64,000 bases of DNA from Streptococcus sp. S5 (GCF_034134805.1 NZ_CP139419.1:1364001-1428000); one strand, 5' to 3'. Numbered from the stretch's first letter, positions 11,237 to 20,609 are shown. Notes: a model not told the origin generated them from the sequence alone. Program-made: numbers and translations.

Positions 11237-11944
11237 TTAAACTTCTATACTTGCATGCTCTGCACTTAATTGATAGATGGTGCCTTCAACCCCAAAATAA
11301 TCCTTAGCTAGATCTTTCAATTCCTGCATGGCTGTTTGTGCCCGTTTGGCCTGCTCCTCGTTGATGGCTTCAATGACTAAAATAGCGTCCTTGGTATCTT
11401 CAGTTAGCATGGTTCTTTGAGCCTCACGCCAATTCAAACAACGGCAAACGGCGCCTTCTTGGTCGTAGTAGATGATCTCCCCTTCCAAAGCTGGCGCATC
11501 TTCGTCAGCTCCTAATGGAAAGAAAGGTTCGCCCCCTTTCGCTTGGCCTAGAGAGAGTCCACCCACCAATTTATCCATATCTTCTCCCCCACAAGGAAGG
11601 GCATAAGCCATAGAAACGCTATTGTAAAGATCCACCAAAGGATTAATCGGATAGAATTCACGCCCCTGGTGAACCCGTTTTAAGAGTGCCTCGATGGAAG
11701 ATCGAGCTCCTTTTTTTGTTTTGAACTTGCCAAAAGCTTGGCGCCACTCTTGAACAAACTCACTCTGGGTATAGTTTTCTTCATCGATAAATTCCCATGC
11801 TCGCTTGGCACCCTTGTCCAATAATTCTTTGAAATAAGGATCCTTGGCTTCATCTACTGTATTATCAATGCCATACAAGGACATCACTGTAATTCTAGCT
11901 GTTGGAAATAAATCCCAAAATGCTTGATCGACTGTCACTTTCAT
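11237..11944 (-). CDS. B3/4 domain protein (PheRS beta-chain editing-like fold)
   Basis: The 235-residue soluble protein resembles stand-alone B3/B4 domains of phenylalanyl-tRNA synthetase beta chains (COG3382). The signature region NPLVDLYNSVSMAYALPCGGEDMD (about residues 97-120, shown in part) is the most conserved stretch. Free-standing members have no firm role; tRNA or amino acid editing is a family-level guess. It overlaps the marR stop/start by 4 bp (11941-11944) and so is translated from the same message. That makes it the probable effector of a small MarR-controlled unit. Confidence 0.75.
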   Translation of the reverse strand: MKVTVDQAFWDLFPTARITVMSLYGIDNTVDEAKDPYFKELLDKGAKRAWEFIDEENYTQSEFVQEWRQAFGKFKTKKGARSSIEALLKRVHQGREFYPINPLVDLYNSVSMAYALPCGGEDMDKLVGGLSLGQAKGGEPFFPLGADEDAPALEGEIIYYDQEGAVCRCLNWREAQRTMLTEDTKDAILVIEAINEEQAKRAQTAMQELKDLAKDYFGVEGTIYQLSAEHASIEV

Positions 11945-12405
11945 TGCTTTACCTCACTATAATTTCTTTTTTGACCTTTTTTGACTAGTTCCCAATCCAG
12001 GGTGATATTCTCACGAACTCGGATCAGATACTCCTCTAACTGTGCGACTTCTTCTTTGGAAAATCCTTTTAAGGCAGTTGTCTCAGAGTAAAGATGTTCC
12101 CCTAAAATGAAGGGGTAAATCTGCTTGCCTTTTTCAGTTAATTCCCATTCCTTGGTTTTAAGGTTTTCACCCCTTGGGCGCTGCTGAATCAATCCTCGTT
12201 CTTCTAGTTTTTTTACGGATCGGGCAACAGTTGAGCGATCGACTTTTAAGAGCTCAGAGAGTTCTTCCTGAATCATTCCAGGTTGCTCGGCAATTCGCAC
12301 CAGATAGAGGTATTGACCACGCGCCAAATCTAAATCTCGAAATTCAATATTTGCTATAGAATCCAGTGCTCGCGCAATGATGCCTATCTCACGCAAAATA
12401 CTCAT
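11941..12405 (-). CDS. MarR family transcriptional regulator
   Basis: The 154-residue protein has the MarR winged-helix layout: a recognition helix in LLKVDRSTVARSVKKLEERG (about 48-67) followed by the wing QRPRGENLKTK, and a C-terminal dimerisation helix. It is coupled by a 4-bp overlap to the B3/4-domain gene. A perfect 11-bp inverted repeat over its own -35 box indicates autorepression. The ligand is not predictable. Confidence 0.88.
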   Translation of the reverse strand: MSILREIGIIARALDSIANIEFRDLDLARGQYLYLVRIAEQPGMIQEELSELLKVDRSTVARSVKKLEERGLIQQRPRGENLKTKEWELTEKGKQIYPFILGEHLYSETTALKGFSKEEVAQLEEYLIRVRENITLDWELVKKGQKRNYSEVKQ

Positions 12406-12431
12406 CTCACTCCTCCTTTCCTATTGACAAT

Positions 12432-12466
12432 AGCATAACACATTTTTATTGCAAATGCAATAAAAA
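12432..12466 (-). promoter_or_regulatory. marR promoter with palindromic operator
   Basis: On the minus strand TTGCAT (12455-12460) and TATGCT (12432-12437) are 17 bp apart. The palindrome TTTTTATTGCA-N2-complement (12443-12466) has perfect 11-bp arms and covers the -35 box, the expected position for a MarR dimer to block RNA polymerase. Confidence 0.82.
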
Positions 12467-12473
12467 TAGATAA

Positions 12474-12655
12474 CAAAAAAGAGGCTGGGACAAAAGTCCT
12501 AGCCTCTCAATTATTTTTGAATTGTCGAACAAGACGCAGTGGTTGAGTGGGCTCTACTACGCTGATTTCATCAGCTTTTACAGCCCTACTCAACTGTGCG
12601 GAGGTGGGACGACGAAATCGAATTCTAACGAATGACCGATTTCTGTCCCACTCTC
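12474..12655. repeat. Multi-hairpin intergenic repeat, copy A
   Basis: About 180 bp between yihY and marR, nearly identical to copy C at 47073-47262 in inverse orientation. It folds as three consecutive hairpins: GAGGCTGGGAC/GTCCTAGCCTC at one end (12481-12506), a central stem GTTGAGTGGGCT/AGCCCTACTCAAC, and GTGGGAC...GTCCCAC at the other end. The first hairpin followed by T6 on the minus strand is also a good terminator for yihY. Two diverged relatives are at 22463-22640 and 55066-55275. Confidence 0.85.
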
Positions 12656-12657
12656 CC

Positions 12658-13629
12658 TTATTCCGTTTTTTCTTTTTTTATCAAGCGTAACCGACGCTTT
12701 AATTTTTGTGAAACTTCTCTATGCCGAAAGTCCACTTCTTCTGATTTTAACTTAGAGACAATTTCTCCACTGCGCGTTTGGAACTTGGCTTCTCTGGCAA
12801 ATTGGATACTGGCGTTTAAAATACAACCAATAATCATGATTTTAGCCACCAAGATGAACCAGAACATGATGACCGCTAGGACGACCGAACCGAAGAAACG
12901 AGCATCTAAGAAATGACTCACATAACGATCCACATATTTCCAAAAGATATTCAAGATCGCATACAGGACAGCAACAACAAAGGTCGCCCCTGGCAATACA
13001 TATCTAAATTTTGGAATTTTGACATTTGGAAGGGTGTAATAGAGCAAGACCAGACTGACAAAAAGTAAGAGGTAGATGGTCGGCTCTGTCAAATTCAGTA
13101 AGCGCACATAAATCGTCCGATCAAATGAAAAGGTCTTATAGAGATATCGAACGATCATTTTCCCAAACATGGAAAGAATGAGCGAAAGTCCAAACAAGCC
13201 CTGCAAGGCAAAACTGATCAGAAAGCTAAAGAGTCGCCCCCAGATAATACCACGCTCCTTTTCCACCCCATAACTCTTGTTATAGGCTTTTTGGAGGTAG
13301 GCAATGCTCTGAGAGAAGATCCACAAAGCAGAAATAATCGAGAAACTCAGTAAGCCTGTCGAAGGTTTGGTCAAGACACTCGAAATCATCTGTGCCACTA
13401 TTCGATATAAGGAGGCTGGCAAAATTTTTTGTAAGCTTAATAGAATCTGAGTGGGACGAATATGAAAGTAGGGTAAAATATTGGCTGCAATCAGCATCAA
13501 AGGGAAAATGGAGATCAGCAAATAATAAGCCACCGCAATGCTGGTGATATCAGACTCTGCACTCTGATAAAACCGCACGAAGCCCTTTATAAATGGCTGT
13601 CCCAGTATTTTTTGTAGGACCTTTTTCAT
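12658..13629 (-). CDS. YihY/BrkB family membrane protein
   Basis: The 323-residue protein has six membrane segments spread over residues 25-285 and a basic cytoplasmic tail, which is the YihY (once called RNase BN) layout. Characteristic stretches are SDITSIAVAYYLLISIFPLML near residue 30 and a conserved SYGVEKERG loop. The biochemical role of the family is not known; it is not an RNase. SD GGGGAGGTGA precedes the ATG. It is the last gene of the murA-GNAT-spxR-map-yihY run and ends at the terminator formed by repeat copy A. Confidence 0.85.
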   Translation of the reverse strand: MKKVLQKILGQPFIKGFVRFYQSAESDITSIAVAYYLLISIFPLMLIAANILPYFHIRPTQILLSLQKILPASLYRIVAQMISSVLTKPSTGLLSFSIISALWIFSQSIAYLQKAYNKSYGVEKERGIIWGRLFSFLISFALQGLFGLSLILSMFGKMIVRYLYKTFSFDRTIYVRLLNLTEPTIYLLLFVSLVLLYYTLPNVKIPKFRYVLPGATFVVAVLYAILNIFWKYVDRYVSHFLDARFFGSVVLAVIMFWFILVAKIMIIGCILNASIQFAREAKFQTRSGEIVSKLKSEEVDFRHREVSQKLKRRLRLIKKEKTE

Positions 13630-13712
13630 TCGTCACCTCCCCATTTTACTAAAAAAGAGCAAAGAGCGAAACCAGACACTTGCCTTCAGCTCCATTCTTT
13701 CCTCTCTATTTT

Positions 13713-14573
13713 TTAGTATGTTCCTTCTTCACCTTGACTAGTCAAGATCACTGGACCATCTTTTGTAATCACAAATTGATGCTCGTATTGACAAGAAAGG
13801 CCGCCGTCAAGGGTCTTATGGGCCCAACCAGTTTCCATATCTGTATCAATCTCCCAAGTACCGGTATTAATCATTGGCTCAATCGTCAAGACCATCCCTT
13901 CACGTAAGCGAAGACCGCGTCCAGCACGACCATAATGTGGGACCATTGGCTCTTCATGCATGGTAGGCCCGACACCGTGTCCGACCAAGTCACGCACCAC
14001 GCCATAGCCTTTGCTTTCGGCATACTCTTGAATCGCTGCACCAATATCTCCCAAGCGATTACCTACGACTGCTTTCTCAATTCCCTTATAGAGACATTCT
14101 TTGGTCACGTCCATCAAATCTTTGACTTCTTGCGAAACATTTCCAACCGCATAAGCCCAGCAAGAGTCCGCCAAGCCACCACTATAAGACTCCGTGTATT
14201 TCTTCACTTGGGCTACATTATCAAAATCTAATTTCGATACATCCAAAACAGATTTATCCAGTGGTTCTGACAAGACCATGTCTACCTTGAGGAGATCACC
14301 ATCTTTGAGAATGACATGACGTGGAAAAGCATGGGCTACTTCGTCATTCAAACCACAGCAAGTCGCATAAGGATAATCCATGAGACTGCCTTCTACACCG
14401 ATCTGGAGCGGCAAGACATTGGCTTCTTTACAGCGACGACGGACATATTCTTCAACTTCCCATAGGTCAAGCCCTGGCTTGATCAAGTCACGTAATCCAA
14501 TATGAATGCTGGCAAGGAAATCTCCTGCACGATCCATGGCTTCAATTTCACGTTGTGATTTTAATGTAATCAT
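13713..14573 (-). CDS. map: Methionine aminopeptidase, type I
   Basis: The 286-residue enzyme removes initiator Met from nascent proteins. The metal ligands are all present: Asp98, Asp136, His199, Glu232 and Glu264, with substrate His81. Between the first two Asp residues is a longer insertion (about 100-135) than in E. coli MetAP; I believe this is usual for streptococcal forms. SD GAGGAGA is well placed. It lies 21 bp after spxR and 83 bp before yihY on the same strand. Confidence 0.95.
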   Translation of the reverse strand: MITLKSQREIEAMDRAGDFLASIHIGLRDLIKPGLDLWEVEEYVRRRCKEANVLPLQIGVEGSLMDYPYATCCGLNDEVAHAFPRHVILKDGDLLKVDMVLSEPLDKSVLDVSKLDFDNVAQVKKYTESYSGGLADSCWAYAVGNVSQEVKDLMDVTKECLYKGIEKAVVGNRLGDIGAAIQEYAESKGYGVVRDLVGHGVGPTMHEEPMVPHYGRAGRGLRLREGMVLTIEPMINTGTWEIDTDMETGWAHKTLDGGLSCQYEHQFVITKDGPVILTSQGEEGTY

Positions 14574-14594
14574 TGTCTCCTCATTTCTTTTTGT

Positions 14595-15872
14595 TTAATT
14601 AATCTTAATCGTAATGGTTGCTTTCGCGACTAGCTGCAGATCTAAATACAAGCTAAAATCAACCAAGGCCGAACGTCTAGTTCGCCGAACAAGTTGGGGT
14701 TCAATGCGGATCACATCATCCACCTGCACAGCCTGTAAAAAATTGATGATCAACTGTTCGACAATCAAGCTACGCCCACTGTGTTGCATCATCTTGCGAA
14801 TAACCTTCATCAGCACTTCGATCATGACCCCATTGGCCAAAACACCGCTTTTCTCCAGCATACTTGGCTCCACTGTGAATTGGTAATGGTCGTTCTCTGT
14901 TTGAATCTTTTGACCAATTTGCTCACTAAAGGTTGGTAAGCTCGAAAACTGCACCTTGCTAATCCGATCCATGACATCCCGACGCGTAATAACACCCAGC
15001 AAGGTCTGGTTATTACGAACAACAGGAATCATTTCATAATCTTCAGCGATCATCCGTTGGCTAATCGTCGCAATGCTGGTGGACAAATTAGTGGTAAAAA
15101 TGGTCCGTGACATCACCTTATCAAGGGTCGTCTGAGGCGCCTTATCTCCAGCATCTCTCATGGTCACGACCCCCACCACCATCTGGTGCTGATTGACAAC
15201 CGGAAAACGACTAAAGCGATTCTTTCGAACCAAATCTAAATAATCCCGGACCGTATCCGTCTCAGAAAGATAGCCGTACTCATGGAAGGGCCGATAGACC
15301 TGCTCGACTGTCAAGATATCCGTCTTGATCTGCATGTTAGACAAGGCCTTATTGATCATGGTCGCGACGGTATAGGTATCGTGTGAAGTTCGGATGACTG
15401 GGATTTGTACCTGATTGGCCAGATCAATCACATCCTCACTCACTTCAAAGCCACCCGTCACTAAGACCGCATTGTCATGCTTAAGAGCCAATCGTTGGAT
15501 GCTAGTGCGGTCACCCACGATCAAAAGCCCCCCTTCAGACACATAGTCAAGGACGTGCTTTTCTGTCATGGCACCGATATAAAATTTATTAAATTCTTTT
15601 TCGAGTCCCTCTTCACCAGCTAATATTTCAGAACCGGTGATTTCTAAAATTTCCCGATAAGTCAGGTGCTCTAGTACAGCTTTTTGCGATTTGACACGGA
15701 TGGTTCCGCTTCTAGGACGCGTTTCCACAATTCCTTGATTTTCAGCTTCTTTAATGGCACGATAGGCCGTCCCATCACTGACATTCAAAAAATTGGAGAT
15801 ACTGCGGACACTGACACGTTTTCCAATCGGTAATTTTTCGAGATAGTCTAAAATCTCTTGGTGTTTACTCAT
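14595..15872 (-). CDS. spxR: HTH-DRTGG-CBS-hotdog regulator, SpxR-like
   Basis: The 425-residue protein has an N-terminal GntR-like winged helix (1-60), a DRTGG-type domain (about 75-180), two CBS domains (about 195-310) and a C-terminal hotdog (thioesterase-like) fold (about 320-425). This is the architecture of pneumococcal SpxR, reported to promote spxB (pyruvate oxidase) expression, and of Bacillus YtoI. CBS and hotdog domains suggest sensing of adenylate and acyl-CoA, but the ligands are inference. Its start overlaps the GNAT gene stop by 8 bp, so the two are co-translated. Confidence 0.85.
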   Translation of the reverse strand: MSKHQEILDYLEKLPIGKRVSVRSISNFLNVSDGTAYRAIKEAENQGIVETRPRSGTIRVKSQKAVLEHLTYREILEITGSEILAGEEGLEKEFNKFYIGAMTEKHVLDYVSEGGLLIVGDRTSIQRLALKHDNAVLVTGGFEVSEDVIDLANQVQIPVIRTSHDTYTVATMINKALSNMQIKTDILTVEQVYRPFHEYGYLSETDTVRDYLDLVRKNRFSRFPVVNQHQMVVGVVTMRDAGDKAPQTTLDKVMSRTIFTTNLSTSIATISQRMIAEDYEMIPVVRNNQTLLGVITRRDVMDRISKVQFSSLPTFSEQIGQKIQTENDHYQFTVEPSMLEKSGVLANGVMIEVLMKVIRKMMQHSGRSLIVEQLIINFLQAVQVDDVIRIEPQLVRRTRRSALVDFSLYLDLQLVAKATITIKIN

Positions 15873-16428
15873 AGAAGTCCCCTCTACCTAGGCGGAAATC
15901 ATAATAATCGCGCATTTTACGCGTATAGCGGTCACTCCCTTTGAATTGACGAAAGAGACGAAAACCAGCCTTTAAAGCGACCTTTTGACTCCCTGCATTT
16001 TCAACATGGGTGACAATCTTAAGCTCCTTCAGTTGAAATTTCTCAAATGATAGATAAACCAACTCTTTGACCGCTTCTGTCATCAGGCCCTTTCCCCAAA
16101 AATCCTTGCGTAAAAAGTAGCCTAACTCAGCCTCACCCTTAATTTCATCCAACTTTTCAAACTTGATAGAGCCGATCATCTGATTAGTTTCCTTATCACA
16201 GATTGCCCAAACCCCCAAGGGATTTTTCATGAAATAGTTGGCTAGTACATATTGAGTTTCAGCAAGATCGGCTTGTGCAGGAAAGATAAATTGTAGGTTA
16301 TCAGGATTCGAAGCAATCTTATAAAAATCTTCCGCATCCTCAAAGAGAAAAGGTCGTAAATACAACCTTTGTGTTTCAATTAGTGAATAGGCAGCTAAGT
16401 GCGTCCAAATATTCATTTCAAACTCCAT
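15865..16428 (-). CDS. GNAT family N-acetyltransferase (RimJ/RimL type)
   Basis: The 187-residue protein carries the GNAT fold: TQRLYLRPFLFEDA at residues 19-32 and the acetyl-CoA loop RKDFWGKGLMTEAV (about 107-120), followed by THVENAGSQKVALKAGF, where the Asn and Ser are usual in RimJ/RimL relatives. The substrate is unknown. It sits between murA and spxR and overlaps spxR by 8 bp. Its place in a cell-wall/regulatory operon does not by itself reveal a function. Confidence 0.85.
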   Translation of the reverse strand: MEFEMNIWTHLAAYSLIETQRLYLRPFLFEDAEDFYKIASNPDNLQFIFPAQADLAETQYVLANYFMKNPLGVWAICDKETNQMIGSIKFEKLDEIKGEAELGYFLRKDFWGKGLMTEAVKELVYLSFEKFQLKELKIVTHVENAGSQKVALKAGFRLFRQFKGSDRYTRKMRDYYDFRLGRGDFYE

Positions 16429-16472
16429 TGTTCGTGTATCCAGCCGCCACTATCAGATCTCTCGTTCTGTCA

Positions 16473-17732
16473 CTATTCCTCAACCAACTGGATGTCTGCT
16501 CCAAGTTGGGTCAATTTATGAATAATATCTGAATACCCGCGAAGGATGTATTCCACATTTGTAATTTCTGTTGTTCCAGAAGCCATGAGACCGGCGATCA
16601 CTAAAGCCGCACCAGCTCGAAGATCCGTCGCTTTCACACTGGATCCTGCCAATTGATTTGGCCCTTCATAGATAATGTGGTCGTTCAAGGTCGAAATGGT
16701 GGCCCCCATTTTAGCCAATTCTGGTACATGGTTGACCCGTTTTTCATAAATCGTATCAACGATTCGTCCACGTCCTGCAGCCGTTAAGAGCAAAGGTGTG
16801 ATCGGTTGTTGCAAATCAGTCGCAAAACCAGGATAAGGAGACGTTTTGATCTGGATGGCCTTCAAACCCGTCTGCTTTTCTACAAAGATACTATCTTCAG
16901 AAATGGTCATGCGCACACCCATTTCCTCTAACTTGGCAATATAGCTCTCTAAATGCTCATATAGGACATTATTGATCTGGATACCTTCCCCAATAGCAGC
17001 TGCAAGCGCAATATAGGTTCCTGCTTCGATGCGATCTGGAATCACCTGATGTCTCGTTCCATGCAATTGTGGAACACCATCAATGATAATGATGTCTGTT
17101 CCTGCTCCACGAATATGAGCTCCCATGTTGTTGAGCAAGGTCACCACATCGATAATTTCAGGTTCTCGAGCCGCATTTTCGATCACTGTCCGACCTTCAG
17201 CTTTGACCGCTGCCAAAATCGTATTGATCGTTGCACCGACACTAACAGTATCCATATAAATGTTAGCTCCTTGAAGAGGCTTGCCATCAGTCGCAAGTTT
17301 CATACTAGAGCCATCCATGGTCATAGCGGCTCCCATCGCTTCAAAGGCCTTCAAATGCAAATCGATAGGACGTGGTCCAAGGTCACACCCACCAGGTAGT
17401 CCAACCGTTGCTTGACCATAGCGTCCTAGTAAGCTGCCATAGAAATAATAGGAAGCTCGCAGACTGTTGATCTTTCCAAATGGCATGGGCATATTCTTCA
17501 CCCCACGTGGATCAATAATCAAACTGTCTTCTTTGCGCTCGATCTTAGCCCCCATGATGGTCATGATTTCAATCAGACTCGCCACGTCGGAGATATCCGG
17601 TACCCCATCAAGGGTCACGATATCATCCGCCAGAATGGTCGCCGGAATCAGGGCTACTACACTATTTTTTGCACCACTAATGGTCACCTCTCCTTTTAGA
17701 GGGCGACCACCATTTATTACAATTTTTTTCAT
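16473..17732 (-). CDS. murA: UDP-GlcNAc 1-carboxyvinyltransferase
   Basis: The 419-residue enzyme transfers enolpyruvate from PEP to UDP-GlcNAc, the first committed step of peptidoglycan synthesis and the target of fosfomycin. Lys22-Asn23 (GAKNS) and the catalytic Cys116 in [14 protein letters not shown] are present; Cys rather than Asp predicts fosfomycin sensitivity. Streptococci usually carry two MurA paralogues; which one this is cannot be told from one copy. The ATG has only a poor ribosome site (AAAGAG 16 nt upstream). An extended -10 about 95 bp upstream gives a long leader. Confidence 0.95.
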   Translation of the reverse strand: MKKIVINGGRPLKGEVTISGAKNSVVALIPATILADDIVTLDGVPDISDVASLIEIMTIMGAKIERKEDSLIIDPRGVKNMPMPFGKINSLRASYYFYGSLLGRYGQATVGLPGGCDLGPRPIDLHLKAFEAMGAAMTMDGSSMKLATDGKPLQGANIYMDTVSVGATINTILAAVKAEGRTVIENAAREPEIIDVVTLLNNMGAHIRGAGTDIIIIDGVPQLHGTRHQVIPDRIEAGTYIALAAAIGEGIQINNVLYEHLESYIAKLEEMGVRMTISEDSIFVEKQTGLKAIQIKTSPYPGFATDLQQPITPLLLTAAGRGRIVDTIYEKRVNHVPELAKMGATISTLNDHIIYEGPNQLAGSSVKATDLRAGAALVIAGLMASGTTEITNVEYILRGYSDIIHKLTQLGADIQLVEE

Positions 17733-17827
17733 CTTAATAATTTATTAGCTCTTTCAAGTCTTTTTCCTTTTACTATCGTTTTTTGTAACGGAAATAAAAG
17801 GGACAACGTATTCAAAATACTGCATCT

Positions 17828-17837
17828 ATTATACCAC
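17828..17837 (-). promoter_or_regulatory. Extended -10 promoter of murA
   Basis: TGTGGTATAAT on the minus strand, hexamer 17828-17833; no good -35. Transcription start is expected near 17821, giving an 88-nt leader. Confidence 0.65.
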
Positions 17838-17877
17838 AGATCGACCTATTTTTCCATCTGTAGGAATTTTCAAAACG

Positions 17878-17910
17878 AAAAAAGCTAGGATCAACTTGAC
17901 CCTAACTTTT
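17878..17910 (-). terminator. Terminator of metK
   Basis: Minus-strand hairpin AGTTAGG...CCTAGCT followed by T6, just after the metK stop. Confidence 0.7.
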
Positions 17911-17923
17911 CCATTTCAACTAA

Positions 17924-19114
17924 TTATTTTACAGCTTCTTTCAAGGCATCAACCTTATCCAAGCGTTCCCATGGAAGATCGATATCTGTACGTCCCATGT
18001 GTCCATAAGCCGCTGTTTGACGGTAGATTGGACGTTTGAGATCCAGCATTTGGATGATTCCTGCTGGACGAAGGTCAAAGATTTGACGCGCTGCTTTTTC
18101 AAGCTTGCTTTCAGCGACTGTTCCAGTACCGAAAGTATCGATACGAACAGATACTGGGTGAGCCACCCCGATCGCATAAGCCAATTGCACTTCTGCCTTC
18201 TTAGCAAGACCAGCTGCCACAATGTTTTTAGCAATGTAACGAGCTGCATAAGAAGCCGAACGGTCCACCTTGGTTGCGTCCTTACCAGAGAAGGCACCAC
18301 CACCGTGACGTGAATAACCACCATAGGTATCGACGATGATCTTACGACCTGTCAATCCTGAGTCTCCTTGAGGACCACCTATAACAAAGCGTCCTGTTGG
18401 GTTGATGAAGAATTTTGTCTCATCATCTAGGTAAGAAGCTGGAATCACTTCTTTAATGACCTTATTAATCACATCTTCGTGGATTTGTTTATTGCTGACA
18501 TCTGGATCGTGTTGGGTTGAAATAACAACCGTATCCACGCGCACTGGACGATCGTTTTCATCGTACTCAACAGTGACTTGTGATTTGGCATCTGGACGAA
18601 GATAGCTAATTTCCCCAGACTTACGAAGCTCTGCCAAACGACGAACCAACTTATGACTGAGTGAGATTGGCAATGGCATGAGTTCTTCTGTTTCATCCAC
18701 CGCAAAACCAAACATGAGACCTTGGTCTCCTGCACCAATCAAATCGAGTGGATCTTGATCCGTATTCCCACGTACTTCTAGGGCTTCGTTTACCCCTTGA
18801 GCGATATCAGGAGATTGTTCCACCAATGATGGGTGTACTCCAACAGTTTCAGCTGAGAATCCATATTCCGTATTAGTATAACCAATCTCTGCAATGGTAT
18901 CACGAACCACACGATTAATATCCACATAAGCAGTCGTTGAAATCTCGCCAAAGACATGCACGGAACCAGTATAAACAGCTGTTTCGGCAGCCACGTGAGC
19001 TTCTGGATCTTGCTCTAAAATAGCATCTAAAATAGCATCTGAAATTTGGTCTGCAATCTTATCTGGATGCCCCTCAGATACTGATTCAGACGTGAAAAGT
19101 TTACGTTCTGACAT
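17924..19114 (-). CDS. metK: S-adenosylmethionine synthetase
   Basis: The 396-residue enzyme makes SAM from ATP and methionine. It has [16 protein letters not shown] with the active-site His16, the loop [12 protein letters not shown] near residue 128, and the P-loop-like GGGAFSGKD near 267. It is monocistronic, with its own promoter, its own terminator and an SMK-box (SAM-III) riboswitch in the leader that masks the GGGGGG ribosome site. So translation falls when its product SAM is abundant. Confidence 0.97.
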   Translation of the reverse strand: MSERKLFTSESVSEGHPDKIADQISDAILDAILEQDPEAHVAAETAVYTGSVHVFGEISTTAYVDINRVVRDTIAEIGYTNTEYGFSAETVGVHPSLVEQSPDIAQGVNEALEVRGNTDQDPLDLIGAGDQGLMFGFAVDETEELMPLPISLSHKLVRRLAELRKSGEISYLRPDAKSQVTVEYDENDRPVRVDTVVISTQHDPDVSNKQIHEDVINKVIKEVIPASYLDDETKFFINPTGRFVIGGPQGDSGLTGRKIIVDTYGGYSRHGGGAFSGKDATKVDRSASYAARYIAKNIVAAGLAKKAEVQLAYAIGVAHPVSVRIDTFGTGTVAESKLEKAARQIFDLRPAGIIQMLDLKRPIYRQTAAYGHMGRTDIDLPWERLDKVDALKEAVK

Positions 19115-19197
19115 AAAAATGTCCCCCCTTAAAAAATATTGTTATAGAGTTACAAAGTACTGATAGAAGATTTCTACCACCTTATCGGGACCATATA
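19115..19197 (-). promoter_or_regulatory. SMK-box (SAM-III) riboswitch of metK
   Basis: On the minus strand GGTCCCGATAAGG (anti-SD at 19187-19192) pairs with GGGGGGAC (19121-19128), which is the metK Shine-Dalgarno. Between them are an internal hairpin TAGAA/TTCTA and the conserved CTTTGTAAC. The arrangement matches the Enterococcus metK SMK box, where SAM stabilises SD/anti-SD pairing. Confidence 0.92.
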
Positions 19198-19203
19198 ACA
19201 TCT

Positions 19204-19213
19204 AATTATAACA
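19204..19213 (-). promoter_or_regulatory. Extended -10 promoter of metK
   Basis: TGTTATAAT on the minus strand with TATAAT at 19204-19209. No convincing -35 is present. It lies just upstream of the SMK box. Confidence 0.7.
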
Positions 19214-19246
19214 CAATTTCTCTCATAACTTCTTTATTTCTAAAAA

Positions 19247-19279
19247 GAAAAAGATATAGTTTAAAACTATATCTTTTTC
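19247..19279. terminator. AT-rich hairpin, probable terminator of the membrane-protein cluster
   Basis: GAAAAAGATATAGTT and its complement form a long A/T-rich stem with T5 on the minus strand. It separates the cluster at 19377-21837 from metK. Confidence 0.6.
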
Positions 19280-19376
19280 CTTAATCCCTAATAGGAAATT
19301 TCAAGTTGTTTAAAGTAGAAAGTTGAACGCGAATGATATAACAGTTGCCACATTTAGTAGAATACTCCAAATTTTC

Positions 19377-20609
19377 CTATTCTTTATTTAGATTTTTAGG
19401 AAATATACCTCCAATAAATACCAGGACTCCTAAAACCAAGGATAAAATATTTGGACCTGTCCAATAAGGATCTAGCGTACCTATGATGGAAACAATAAAT
19501 AAGACGGCTGATGTATTTAAGAGACCCACATTTCCATTCCTCATACCTATGAAAAGTAATATAGTCGCAATCATAAAACAAATATAATGGATGGCACCAA
19601 TATATAAGATCAGTAGATACATGGGGTTTCCTAAAAATAAAGGAAAAATCATAATACCAAGGTGGCAGACTGCTATTATAAGGGCGCTCCATAACCAAGA
19701 CGAATGAAGAATGATCCTCTTTGGCGAATTTTCTTTATCATTGTTTGATTGTATATCAGCATTCAACTGATCGTTTACATCTATCTCTCCTTCTACTTGA
19801 GGGTATTCCATCTCTGGTTTAATTTCAATAGATGATACTTCTTGTACTTTCACCTTGGACTCCCAGCTAGCTGCAACTTTCTCAAGTAAACTAAAAACAC
19901 GACAAGCAATATAAATCGATAAGAGAAGATAAAAGAGACCGTAAAAACTTATACGAGTGATGAAAGAGTATACTATACCTATCTCAACAAGGGAAGATAA
20001 AATGAGCAAAAGAGAAAAGACTTTCTGAAGTTTATCACTTGTACTTGTGATCATAACATTAATCAGAAGTAAAAACATTAACTCCATTACACTGTATCGA
20101 AGTGTAAAAGCGTAAATATCACTCGTTCTATCCATACCAATCAATATAAATAGTGGAGAAATATTTGTAGAGGCAACAAATAGTACTAAATAAGCTATCG
20201 ATGATTTCCAACCATCTTTACTTTTCCAATTGTTTAAAAGCTCCCTCATTTCTACATTCTTTATAAGCAACCAAATCCATATTAAACAAATGATATTTAG
20301 CACAAAGGAAATGTTCAGCAGATTTGTTGGGGAAAAAGGTGGTAAAAAAAACATCAGTAGTTGAGTAATTGAGAGGAGAAGAACAGCTATCAATCCTTCA
20401 ACATTTAAACGTTGCTTCATGATTCTCCAAATTACCCAGCAAATAATCATTCCATTCCATATAGAAAAAATACTAGAGGTAGTGATCAGTGGTGTATTTC
20501 CATTTAAATTTTGGACATTATAGCTCTCTACTAGACTACTACCATAAGAAACAAGATAAAGAATTGCTTCAAGAATTAGCAGTATACCATACCATTTTTT
20601 TCTAGACAT
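19377..20609 (-). CDS. Membrane protein of unknown function, tandem paralogue A
   Basis: I do not recognise a named family. The 410-residue protein has about seven N-terminal membrane segments (5-245), a charged acidic linker (about 250-300), and a C-terminal module of four segments (about 305-405). The last module is shared with the two upstream neighbours: a GN motif after an IAT.LL segment, then a DP.W motif, and a final VLGVLVFIGG segment. It starts at an ATG with SD GGAGGAG. It is the third gene of a unit that begins with a micro-ORF at 21837. The region is somewhat AT-rich. It may be a fusion of the shared module to another membrane protein. Confidence 0.7.
   Translation of the reverse strand: MSRKKWYGILLILEAILYLVSYGSSLVESYNVQNLNGNTPLITTSSIFSIWNGMIICWVIWRIMKQRLNVEGLIAVLLLSITQLLMFFLPPFSPTNLLNISFVLNIICLIWIWLLIKNVEMRELLNNWKSKDGWKSSIAYLVLFVASTNISPLFILIGMDRTSDIYAFTLRYSVMELMFLLLINVMITSTSDKLQKVFSLLLILSSLVEIGIVYSFITRISFYGLFYLLLSIYIACRVFSLLEKVAASWESKVKVQEVSSIEIKPEMEYPQVEGEIDVNDQLNADIQSNNDKENSPKRIILHSSWLWSALIIAVCHLGIMIFPLFLGNPMYLLILYIGAIHYICFMIATILLFIGMRNGNVGLLNTSAVLFIVSIIGTLDPYWTGPNILSLVLGVLVFIGGIFPKNLNKE

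Noticed and set aside
17941..18324. 127-codon frame inside metK
   Set aside because: Out-of-frame shadow of metK on the same strand with no start signals.
19290..19381. Long-range inverted repeat AATAGGAAA/TTTCCTATT after paralogue A
   Set aside because: Only nine bases paired over a 74-base loop in AT-rich DNA; too weak to call.
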